A stretch of 11,794 nucleotides of DNA from DIGJ01 sp036658435. Lineage in GTDB: Bacteria > Bacillota > Clostridia > Lachnospirales > Lachnospiraceae. The notes below the pieces were generated by a model. The model was not told where the DNA came from. It searched no databases and was given only the letters and a program-made list of their open reading frames with translations. This document shows, piece after piece, positions 1 through 6,582 of this stretch. Location of the stretch: positions 1 to 11,794 of the forward strand of contig JAVXEO010000064.1 in assembly GCA_036658435.1 (NCBI GenBank). The letters are read 5' to 3'. The position numbers and the translations under genes are program-made. Within the stretch, counting starts at the first letter, position 1. Every line of letters starts with the position of its first letter.

Positions 1-49
1 ACCGTGTCTCCGATTCCGATGCAACAAAATAATTCATACCATATACATT

Positions 50-54
50 GGAGG
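50..54 (+). promoter_or_regulatory. Ribosome binding site of rpsT (decides the start)
   Basis: GGAGG followed by TG is an excellent match to the anti-Shine-Dalgarno sequence. It lies 8 bases before the TTG at 63, which is ideal spacing. An upstream in-frame TTG at 48 would place this site inside the coding region and leave that start without a Shine-Dalgarno, so 63 is the supported start. Confidence 0.85.
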
Positions 55-62
55 TGTACAGA

Positions 63-326
63 TTGGCAAACATTAAATCTGCTAAGAAGAGAATCATAAT
101 TAATCAAACGAAAGCTGCAAGAAACAAGGCAATCCGATCAACAGTAAAAACTGCTGTGAAGAAAGTAGATGCTGCAATTACTGCAAATGATAAAGCAGCA
201 GCTGACATTGCGTTGAAAAATGCAATTACAGAAATTGATAAGGCAACCAGTAAGGGCGTTTATCATAAAAACACAGCTTCCCGAAAAGTATCACGTTTAA
301 CTATAGCTGTGAACAAGCTTGCTTAA
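63..326 (+). CDS. rpsT: 30S ribosomal protein S20
   Basis: S20 is a primary binding protein of 16S rRNA in the body of the small ribosomal subunit. The 87-residue product is the usual family length. It begins MANIKSAKKR, the typical S20 N-terminus, is rich in Lys and Ala as expected of a helical bundle, and carries the conserved HKNTASRKVSRL segment near residues 68-79. The start is TTG at 63, chosen because of the GGAGG 8 bases upstream and because it yields the canonical N-terminus. A longer reading from TTG 48 would add five non-conserved residues. The gene appears monocistronic, closed by a strong hairpin at 353-403. Only 62 bases precede it in the window, so its promoter cannot be assigned. 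Identification is secure. Confidence 0.97.
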   Translation: MANIKSAKKRIIINQTKAARNKAIRSTVKTAVKKVDAAITANDKAAADIALKNAITEIDKATSKGVYHKNTASRKVSRLTIAVNKLA

Positions 327-352
327 TTAAATAGAATTTTAATACTTATTAT

Positions 353-403
353 AACAAAAGAGAAGAAGTAGCTGCAATTGCCGGCTGCTTCTTCTCTTTT
401 GTT
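353..403 (+). terminator. Intrinsic terminator after rpsT
   Basis: Two 20-base arms, 353-372 and 384-403, pair along their full length with a single G-U wobble. The 11-base loop is 373-383. The left arm is A-rich at its base and the right arm ends in a T-rich run (TTTTGTTATTT to 407), so the structure gives a U-tract on + strand transcripts. Because the opposite end is A-rich it could also stop transcription from the other strand. It separates rpsT from gpr. Confidence 0.9.
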
Positions 404-407
404 ATTT

Positions 408-438
408 GAATAGCAACGGTAATATTGGGGGAAGATAA
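408..438 (+). promoter_or_regulatory. Possible forespore (sigma-F/sigma-G type) promoter of gpr
   Basis: GAATA at 408-412 fits the sigma-G -35 pattern GHATR. After 16 bases, GGGAAGATAA at 429-438 matches the sigma-F -10 pattern GGNNANANTR except for one base. Read with an 18-base spacer, GAAGATA at 431-437 matches sigma-G CAKDHTR at five of seven positions. The site lies between the rpsT terminator and the gpr ribosome binding site, where a promoter is needed. In Bacillus subtilis gpr is a forespore gene. The motif match is imperfect, so this is a candidate only. Confidence 0.4.
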
Positions 439-456
439 AAAATAAAGAGGTAAAAA

Positions 457-1338
457 ATGATTCGTACGGATTTAGCATTGGAAGTAAAAGAAAGTTTTCC
501 CAAAGATAACGTTGAAATAAAAGGTGTAATTTTAGAAGAAGAAGAAAGAGATGGAATTAAAATAACAACGTTAGAAATAAAAGATGAACAGGGTTCAAAA
601 GCAATGGGGAAACCTATGGGAACTTATATCACAATAGAAATAGGAGAATTGGAAGAAGAAAGAGAACGGCTTTGTAAGATTATCAGCTACTATCTTCTAA
701 AACTTATGGGAAAACGGGAAGAAAAGCATATCTGTGTGGCAGGGCTTGGAAACCGGCAGGTTACTCCGGATGCCTTAGGCCCCAAGGTAGTGGATGCATT
801 ATTTGCAACGCGTCACCTGATTCGTGAATTTGGAAAAGAATTTAAAGAAGAACATCAAATGGAAGCACTAAGTGCCATTGCTCCGGGGGTAATGGCACAG
901 ACGGGTATGGAATCTGAAGAAATCCTAAAAGGGATTGCAGAAGAAACAAAACCGGATTTCTTTATAGTGGTAGATGCACTTGCAGCCAGAAGCATAAAAC
1001 GTTTGAATCATACCATTCAAATAACAGATACGGGAATTAGTCCGGGAGCCGGTGTTGGAAATAACAGAAAGGCTTTGAATGAAGAAAGCCTTGGAAGAAA
1101 GGTCATTGCCATTGGTGTCCCTACTGTTGTGAATGCCGCTACAATTGTAGAAGACAGAATACGGGAAGCTATGGAAAACCAGGGAATAAAAGAAGAAGAA
1201 GTAGAAAGGTTTCTTGTGGAAATGAATGAAAAGACTTTGACGGATCTGTTTGTAACGCCAAAAGATATTGATGAGGCTGTGAATGGGATAAGCGAAATAA
1301 TTGCGGAAGCATGCAATCAACTTATCTATAAAGCATAA
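457..1338 (+). CDS. gpr: Germination protease GPR (spore protease)
   Basis: GPR is an aspartate-type endopeptidase (family A25) that starts degradation of the small acid-soluble DNA-binding proteins during spore germination. It is made as a zymogen in the forespore. The 293-residue product carries the family blocks IRTDLALE (2-9), GLGNRQVTPDALGP (96-109), APGVMAQTG (142-150), TKPDFFIVVDALAAR (164-178) and QITDTGISPGAGVGN (188-202). D105 and D173 align with the two catalytic aspartates described in Bacillus. It is shorter than the roughly 370-residue Bacillus enzyme because a C-terminal insert between about residues 236 and 266 is missing. The N-terminal propeptide is also very short, since an in-frame stop at 451-453 rules out a longer start. 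AAAGAGG at 444-450 is the ribosome binding site. spoIIP follows 42 bases downstream, as in Bacillus. Confidence 0.95.
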   Translation: MIRTDLALEVKESFPKDNVEIKGVILEEEERDGIKITTLEIKDEQGSKAMGKPMGTYITIEIGELEEERERLCKIISYYLLKLMGKREEKHICVAGLGNRQVTPDALGPKVVDALFATRHLIREFGKEFKEEHQMEALSAIAPGVMAQTGMESEEILKGIAEETKPDFFIVVDALAARSIKRLNHTIQITDTGISPGAGVGNNRKALNEESLGRKVIAIGVPTVVNAATIVEDRIREAMENQGIKEEEVERFLVEMNEKTLTDLFVTPKDIDEAVNGISEIIAEACNQLIYKA

Positions 1339-1380
1339 ATTTTCCATTTACGAATAGAATCATAGAAGAGGAGAATTCAT

Positions 1381-2568
1381 ATGAAACTTACGAAGGTGGC
1401 GAAGGGTATATTTATTATAATTTGGACAGGTATCTTTTTAGGTGCTGCCTGTCTGGTTGTAAAAGGAGGGCAGCTCCTGGAATTTCCGGCTGCAAATTTT
1501 GCAAAACAAACGTTATGTCTTGATGTTATAAAAAAGAAGAAGACGCTTTTTGAGTACCAGCAGTATCCCTGGGTAAGCAAAGAAATAAAAAAATGGGCCT
1601 TGCTGGAGGCAGTGGAATACCAGGATACAACCAAAACACCGGTTCTTTTGAAACAACAGGAAGAAAATAAAATAGAGTATACCATTTTAACTCAAAATAC
1701 GGACCTACCTATTATAATGGGGGAACCATATTATGAGGAAGAAACTACGAAGGAAGAGAATCCGAAAGAGGATATAGAGGCAATGGCGAAAAGCAATGTA
1801 ACAAAAATTAGAGAATTAAAAAAAAATAAAGACCCGGAATATCTGCTCCGAAATTTTTATGTGGTAGATGCAACCACTTCTGCAGATGTTGGAATTTTTG
1901 ATGTTGATGCCATGTTGAAAAAAGATTTTTCCATTGAAAAAGTTCAGGAACCTCAAATCTTAATTTATCATACACATGGAGGGACAGAAAGCTTTTCAGA
2001 CAGTGAGGACGGAAACTGGGAGGAATCTATTATTGGCGTGGGTGCCTACTTAAAGACAATATTAGAAAACGAATATGGATATGAAGTGATTCACGATACA
2101 ACTCCCTATGATATGATTCATGGAATTCCAGATCGAAATAAAGCCTATAATCAGGCATTAACAGGTGTAAAGGCACAGCTGAAAAAACATCCGGGCATTC
2201 AGGTGGTAATCGATTTACATCGAGACGGAGTGATGGGAGAAAAAAGAAATACAACGAAAATTAACGGAAAAGATACAGCAAAAATTATGCTTTTCAATGG
2301 ATTGAGTCGAAATAAAACCGGCCCCATTGATTATTTGTCCAATCCCAACCTTATGAATAATTTAGCGTTCAGCTTACAAATTAAGATAAAAGCCATGGAA
2401 AAATATCCGAATTTTGCAACCCCCAATTATCTGAAAGGATACCGTTATAATCTTCATTTGGCAAGCCGTTCCCTATTAATTGAGCTTGGAAATCAAAACA
2501 ATACCTTGGAAGAGGCAAAAAATGCAATGGAACCTTTGGCAAATATCCTAAATCAAGTGCTTGAATGA
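1381..2568 (+). CDS. spoIIP: Stage II sporulation protein P (cell wall amidase/endopeptidase)
   Basis: SpoIIP is a membrane-anchored peptidoglycan hydrolase that works with SpoIID (and SpoIIM in many species) to drive septal wall thinning and engulfment of the forespore. It removes stem peptides before SpoIID cuts glycan strands. The 395-residue protein has one N-terminal transmembrane segment (about 8-28), a variable and charged linker to about 185, and the catalytic domain from about 190. Likely zinc ligands and catalytic residues are H197, H199 and E203 in LIYHTHGGTESF, H280 in VVIDLHRD and E368 in LLIELGNQNNT. The start ATG follows AGAGGAG (1367-1373) at a spacing of seven. It lies 42 bases after gpr with no terminator between them, so cotranscription is likely. 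A separate mother-cell promoter was looked for but not convincingly seen. Confidence 0.94.
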   Translation: MKLTKVAKGIFIIIWTGIFLGAACLVVKGGQLLEFPAANFAKQTLCLDVIKKKKTLFEYQQYPWVSKEIKKWALLEAVEYQDTTKTPVLLKQQEENKIEYTILTQNTDLPIIMGEPYYEEETTKEENPKEDIEAMAKSNVTKIRELKKNKDPEYLLRNFYVVDATTSADVGIFDVDAMLKKDFSIEKVQEPQILIYHTHGGTESFSDSEDGNWEESIIGVGAYLKTILENEYGYEVIHDTTPYDMIHGIPDRNKAYNQALTGVKAQLKKHPGIQVVIDLHRDGVMGEKRNTTKINGKDTAKIMLFNGLSRNKTGPIDYLSNPNLMNNLAFSLQIKIKAMEKYPNFATPNYLKGYRYNLHLASRSLLIELGNQNNTLEEAKNAMEPLANILNQVLE

Positions 2569-2589
2569 AAGAAAAAGCTATGTTATACT
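2561..2589 (+). promoter_or_regulatory. Extended -10 vegetative promoter upstream of lepA
   Basis: TTGAAT at 2561-2566 (-35) is followed after exactly 17 bases by TATACT at 2584-2589 (-10). The TG of an extended -10 (TGTTATACT) lies at 2581-2582. The -35 overlaps the last codons of spoIIP, whose stop is at 2566-2568. Transcription should begin near 2595, giving a leader of about 35 bases before the lepA ATG at 2629. This separates lepA and its followers from the sporulation genes upstream. Confidence 0.65.
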
Positions 2590-2600
2590 CTTATGAGTAT
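2585..2600. repeat. Perfect short palindrome over the lepA -10 and start region
   Basis: ATACTC (2585-2590) and GAGTAT (2595-2600) are exact inverted repeats separated by TTAT. The left arm covers most of the -10 hexamer and the right arm covers the predicted transcription start. It could be an operator, or a weak AT-rich terminator for the spoIIP transcript, since it is followed by TATGTTTTAT. It may also be chance. No known regulator site is recognised. Confidence 0.4.
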
Positions 2601-2628
2601 TATGTTTTATATGGAATAGGAGAAAAGC

Positions 2629-4443
2629 ATGTCAGAAATGGACCAAAGTAAAATTCGCAATTTTTGTATTATTGCCCATATTGATCATGGAAAATCAACA
2701 TTAGCCGACCGCATTATTGAAAAAACAGGGTTATTGACCAGTCGTGAGATGCAGTCACAGGTTCTTGATAATATGGATTTGGAAAGAGAACGTGGAATTA
2801 CAATCAAAGCACAAACCGTTCGCACCGTATATAAAGCCAAGGACGGAACCGAATATATTTTTAATTTAATTGACACACCGGGACACGTAGACTTTAATTA
2901 CGAAGTATCAAGAAGTCTGGCAGCCTGTGAAGGAGCTGTTCTTGTAGTAGATGCAGCCCAGGGAATTGAGGCACAGACTCTTGCAAACTGCTATCTGGCA
3001 CTGGATCATAACCTGGAGATTATGCCGGTTATCAATAAAATTGATTTGCCAAGTGCAGAGCCGGAGCGTGTAAAAAATGAAATAGAAGATGTTATTGGAC
3101 TAGAAGCCCAAGATGCACCTCTGATTTCTGCAAAAAATGGCATAAACATAGAAGAAGTTTTAGAACAGATTATTGTAAAGATTCCCCCACCAAATGGAGA
3201 TGCAGAAAAACCTTTAAAAGCTTTGATTTTTGATTCGGTTTATGATTCCTATAAGGGAGTTATTATTTTCTGCCGTATTTTTGATGGAAAGATTAAAAAA
3301 GGAACGAAGATAAAAATGTTGGCAACCGGAGCCATGGAAGAAGTGGTGGAAGTGGGAACTTTTGGTGCTGGCCAGTTTATTCCTTGTGAGGAGCTTACCG
3401 CTGGTATGGTTGGCTTTGTAACGGCAAGCCTAAAGAATGTAAAAGATACCCGTGTGGGGGATACCCTTACGGATGCAAAGAATCCATGTAAAGAGGCACT
3501 TCCGGGATATAAAAAAGTAAACCCAATGGTTTATTGCGGATTGTATCCGGCGGATGGAGCGAAATATGGAGATTTAAGAGATGCACTTGAAAAATTGCAG
3601 CTAAACGATGCTTCCCTTCAATTTGAAGCGGAGACTTCCATTGCACTTGGATTTGGCTTTCGATGTGGCTTTTTAGGATTGCTGCATTTGGAGATTATTC
3701 AGGAGCGCTTGGAGAGGGAGTATAATCTGGACTTAGTGACCACGGCACCCAGTGTTATTTATAAGGTATACAAGACAAATGGAGATGTCATTGAACTTAC
3801 CAATCCAAGCAATCTTCCGGATCCATCGGAAATTGAACATATGGAAGAACCTATAGTCAGTGCAGAAATCATGGTAACTACAGACTATGTAGGAGCGATC
3901 ATGACTCTTTGCCAAGAACGGAGAGGCGTTTATCTTGGAATTGAATATATGGAACAGACACGGGCACTGCTGCGTTATGAGCTGCCTTTAAATGAAATTA
4001 TTTATGATTTCTTTGATGCCCTAAAGTCACGTTCCAAAGGATATGCATCGTTTGACTATGAAATGAAAGACTATGAACCTTCTTCCCTTGTAAAACTGGA
4101 TATTTTAATTAATAAAGAAAGTGTAGATGCTCTTTCCTTTATTATCCATGGAGGGACAGCCTTTGAACGGGGAAGAAAAATGTGTGAGAAGTTAAAAGAA
4201 GAGATACCAAGACAGCTATTTGAAATTCCCATTCAGGCAGCGATCGGAACAAAGGTAATTGCCAGAGAAACGGTAAAAGCAATGCGTAAAGATGTACTGG
4301 CAAAATGCTATGGTGGTGATATTTCACGTAAGAGAAAATTACTGGAAAAACAAAAAGAAGGAAAGAAGAGAATGCGCCAGGTGGGAAATGTAGAAATTCC
4401 ACAGAAAGCATTTATGAGCGTTCTAAAATTGGATGATGAATAA
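2629..4443 (+). CDS. lepA: Elongation factor 4 (LepA), ribosome-associated GTPase
   Basis: LepA is a translational GTPase that binds the ribosome, where it has been linked to back-translocation, initiation and 30S assembly. The 604-residue product matches the usual length of about 600. The G motifs are intact: AHIDHGKST (16-24), RERGITI (53-59), DTPGH (82-86), NKID (136-139) and SAK (167-169). The final 45 or so residues form the LepA-specific C-terminal domain, with CYGGDISRKRKLLEKQKEG followed by KKRMRQVGNVEIPQ. This tail distinguishes it from EF-G, as does the absence of EF-G domain IV. TAGGAG at 2617-2622 is the ribosome binding site, six bases from the ATG. Its stop codon overlaps the hemW start by one base, so the two are probably translationally coupled. 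It has its own likely promoter at 2561-2589. Confidence 0.98.
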   Translation: MSEMDQSKIRNFCIIAHIDHGKSTLADRIIEKTGLLTSREMQSQVLDNMDLERERGITIKAQTVRTVYKAKDGTEYIFNLIDTPGHVDFNYEVSRSLAACEGAVLVVDAAQGIEAQTLANCYLALDHNLEIMPVINKIDLPSAEPERVKNEIEDVIGLEAQDAPLISAKNGINIEEVLEQIIVKIPPPNGDAEKPLKALIFDSVYDSYKGVIIFCRIFDGKIKKGTKIKMLATGAMEEVVEVGTFGAGQFIPCEELTAGMVGFVTASLKNVKDTRVGDTLTDAKNPCKEALPGYKKVNPMVYCGLYPADGAKYGDLRDALEKLQLNDASLQFEAETSIALGFGFRCGFLGLLHLEIIQERLEREYNLDLVTTAPSVIYKVYKTNGDVIELTNPSNLPDPSEIEHMEEPIVSAEIMVTTDYVGAIMTLCQERRGVYLGIEYMEQTRALLRYELPLNEIIYDFFDALKSRSKGYASFDYEMKDYEPSSLVKLDILINKESVDALSFIIHGGTAFERGRKMCEKLKEEIPRQLFEIPIQAAIGTKVIARETVKAMRKDVLAKCYGGDISRKRKLLEKQKEGKKRMRQVGNVEIPQKAFMSVLKLDDE

Positions 4444-5660
4444 TGAATAAAAAAAAAGATCTGGAACTATATATCCACATACCCTTTTGTATAAGCAAGT
4501 GCAAATATTGTGACTTTCTATCCGGTCCGGCAACAAAGGAGCGGATAGAAAGTTATTTTCACGATTTAAAAAAAGAGATAGATAACTATGGAAAACAAGT
4601 AGAATATTCCTTGGAAGACTATCAGGTGAACACAATATTTATAGGAGGAGGCACCCCTTCCTCCGTTGCATCTTCCTATATAAGAGAGATTCTGGAACAT
4701 ATAGAAAGGGTCTTTTCTTTTGCACCAAAATCAGAAATGGAAATTTCCATGGAAGCAAATCCGGGGACCCTTACAAAAGAAAAATTAGTGGATTATAAAA
4801 AATCCGGAATAAATCGTTTAAGCATGGGACTTCAGTCTGCAGATGAAAAAGAACTTATACTTTTGGGAAGGATTCATACATTCCTAGAATTTCAGGAAAA
4901 TTATAAACTGGCAAGAACAGAAGGATTTGATAACATAAATATTGACTTAATGTCAGCCCTTCCGGGACAGACCATGTCGTCATGGAAACAAACCTTAGAG
5001 AAAGTAGTGGAATTGAAACCGGAACATATTTCAGCATATAGTTTAATTATAGAAGAGGGCACCCCTTTTTATGAAGCCTACGCCCACCATGAGGAACTTT
5101 TACCTAATGAAGATACGGATCGAGAGATGTATTCTTTTACTGAAAAACTATTGAAAAAAAACGGATATGAACGTTATGAAATTTCAAATTATGCGAAACC
5201 CGGATTTGCATGCCGCCATAATTTAGGGTATTGGGATAGAGTTCCTTACTTAGGATTAGGCCTTGGAGCAGCCTCTTTAATAGAAGAAACCCGATTTTCT
5301 AATCCGGATACTTTTGACGAATACAAAGCCTATGTGAATGGAAAAGAGAGAAAGAAAGAACTTTTATTATTAGAAGGTCAGATCGAAGAATTTATGTTTT
5401 TAGGACTTCGTAAAATCCAGGGAATAAGAAAAATAGATTTTTTTGAAAAATTTAAAATACCAATAGAACATGTTTATAAAGAAGTCCTTGAAAAACAGGA
5501 ACAATGGGGACTTCTTGAAAACAACAGAGACACTATAAAATTAACAAAGCAGGGAATTGACTTAAGTAACATGGTACTGGCGGAATTTTTATTAGAGGAA
5601 AGGGAGGAAAAAGAGCCCACCTCCGGAAAAACAGAAGAAAGAGAAGATTATGACCGATAA
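4443..5660 (+). CDS. hemW: Radical SAM heme chaperone HemW
   Basis: HemW is a radical SAM family protein that binds heme and hands it to target proteins. It was long annotated as an oxygen-independent coproporphyrinogen III oxidase. The 405-residue sequence has the iron-sulfur motif CISKCKYCDF with C16, C20 and C23, in the CX3CX2CXF form typical of HemW. HemN instead has a further cysteine at the position of D24. The SAM-binding GGGTPS lies at 68-73 and the family motif HNLGYW at 259-264, followed by a HemW C-terminal domain. The last 20 or so residues (about 385-405) are a Glu- and Lys-rich tail of no recognised function. The ATG overlaps the lepA stop by one base and has only a poor Shine-Dalgarno, which suggests coupling. 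The following phosphatase gene overlaps its end by 11 bases. Confidence 0.93.
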   Translation: MNKKKDLELYIHIPFCISKCKYCDFLSGPATKERIESYFHDLKKEIDNYGKQVEYSLEDYQVNTIFIGGGTPSSVASSYIREILEHIERVFSFAPKSEMEISMEANPGTLTKEKLVDYKKSGINRLSMGLQSADEKELILLGRIHTFLEFQENYKLARTEGFDNINIDLMSALPGQTMSSWKQTLEKVVELKPEHISAYSLIIEEGTPFYEAYAHHEELLPNEDTDREMYSFTEKLLKKNGYERYEISNYAKPGFACRHNLGYWDRVPYLGLGLGAASLIEETRFSNPDTFDEYKAYVNGKERKKELLLLEGQIEEFMFLGLRKIQGIRKIDFFEKFKIPIEHVYKEVLEKQEQWGLLENNRDTIKLTKQGIDLSNMVLAEFLLEEREEKEPTSGKTEEREDYDR

Positions 5661-6441
5661 AAAGATTATATTTTTTGATATAGATGGCACCATTATTGAA
5701 GAAGATACGTACATGATTTCAGAAAGTACGATGAAAGCCATACAGAACACTAGAAAAAATGGACATTTTGTGATTATCAATACAGGAAGAACGAATTTTA
5801 TGATAGATAAGGAATTAAAGGAAAAAATAGGTTTTGATGGCTATCTTTTAGGATGTGGTACAGAAATAATTTTTCGGGAAAAAGTATTGATGCATCAGAG
5901 CCTGCCATTGTCTCTTACTAAAACAGTGATTGAACAATTAAGAAAATGTAGGATTGATGGTGTTTTAGAAGGCTCAAAAAAAGACTATGTGGATTATCCC
6001 GAAAACATGCATACAAAGCATTTTCGAGACTTTGTTTGTAATATGGCAAGGAAACAAGGGAACTGGGAAGATGAAAATTTGGAAATTGATAAACTGTTTG
6101 TTTGTGAAAATGAAAATAGTGATATGAATTCCTTCCGGAAAATTTTGGAGGGAGAACTTGATTTTATTGATCGGGAGAATGGATACTGGGAAATTGTTCC
6201 CAAAGGATACTCCAAGGCATCGGGAATGGAGTATCTTATGAATTATCTGAAAATGCCAATAGAAGCAACCGTTGCAGTTGGAGACAGTAACAATGACTTG
6301 TCTATGCTGGAGTATGCCCATATTAGCATTGCCATGGGAAATGCCACAAAAGGAGTACAGGATATGGCAACTTATGTCACAAGTGACGTTCATGAGGATG
6401 GAATTGAAAAGGCAATGAAATGGATTGGAGTAATAAGTTAA
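5650..6441 (+). CDS. Cof-type HAD-IIB family phosphatase, substrate unknown
   Basis: This is a haloacid dehalogenase superfamily hydrolase of the Cof/IIB type. These cytoplasmic magnesium-dependent phosphatases usually act on sugar phosphates, nucleotides or cofactor phosphates. The 263-residue protein has all four motifs: DIDGT (10-14, nucleophile D10 and acid/base D12), NTGRT (44-48), K189 within GYSKASG, and GDSNNDLSML (211-220) for metal binding. The large cap of about residues 80-180, between motifs II and III, is the type C2 position and is where substrate choice is made. It does not resemble anything I can name. The ATG at 5650 lies inside the end of hemW (11-base overlap) after an AAAGAGAAG stretch, so it belongs to the lepA-hemW unit. 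Family assignment is firm; physiological role is unknown. Confidence 0.9.
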   Translation: MTDKKIIFFDIDGTIIEEDTYMISESTMKAIQNTRKNGHFVIINTGRTNFMIDKELKEKIGFDGYLLGCGTEIIFREKVLMHQSLPLSLTKTVIEQLRKCRIDGVLEGSKKDYVDYPENMHTKHFRDFVCNMARKQGNWEDENLEIDKLFVCENENSDMNSFRKILEGELDFIDRENGYWEIVPKGYSKASGMEYLMNYLKMPIEATVAVGDSNNDLSMLEYAHISIAMGNATKGVQDMATYVTSDVHEDGIEKAMKWIGVIS

Positions 6442-6460
6442 TAAAAAATCAAAAAACATA

Positions 6461-6489
6461 TTGACAAAAATATAAAGAAGTGGTATTTT
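6461..6489 (+). promoter_or_regulatory. Heat-shock operon promoter (sigma-A type, extended -10)
   Basis: A perfect TTGACA -35 at 6461-6466, a 17-base spacer and TATTTT at 6484-6489 with TG at 6481-6482 (TGGTATTTT) make a strong vegetative promoter. Transcription should start near 6496, immediately upstream of the CIRCE operator, which therefore lies in the 5' end of the transcript. The promoter begins 20 bases after the stop of the phosphatase gene. Confidence 0.85.
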
Positions 6490-6502
6490 ATGACTAAAGA
6501 TA

Positions 6503-6529
6503 TTAGCACTCCTTAAAGATGAGTGCTAA
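6503..6529. promoter_or_regulatory. CIRCE operator (HrcA binding site)
   Basis: TTAGCACTC (6503-6511), nine bases, then GAGTGCTAA (6521-6529). This is an exact match to the CIRCE consensus TTAGCACTC-N9-GAGTGCTAA, the inverted repeat bound by the HrcA repressor. It lies just downstream of the -10 at 6484-6489 and upstream of hrcA. Heat would be expected to inactivate HrcA and induce hrcA-grpE-dnaK-dnaJ. Confidence 0.98.
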
Positions 6530-6582
6530 CAAAAAAATAAAGAAGCAAGTAAATCAGCCAGTAAATAAAAAGGAAAGAAGGG

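Noticed and set aside
1..47. End of an upstream gene (one frame closes with TAA at 30-32) or an rpsT promoter
   Set aside because: Nine codons are too few to recognise a protein, and no -35/-10 pair with proper spacing before the ribosome binding site is convincing.
925..1347. 140-codon open frame on the - strand inside gpr
   Set aside because: It lies wholly opposite a well-supported gene, has a low-complexity Phe/Ser-rich translation, and no matching domain or ribosome binding site that I can see.
1361..1368. CATAGAAG as a possible sigma-E -10 for spoIIP
   Set aside because: It matches only six of eight consensus bases, the spacing to the nearest -35-like element is too long, and the start would fall after the ribosome binding site.
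5974..6459. 161-codon open frame on the - strand opposite the HAD phosphatase
   Set aside because: It is antisense to a gene with all four HAD motifs intact. The translation is Phe/Ile-rich with no recognisable domain, as expected of a shadow frame in AT-rich DNA.
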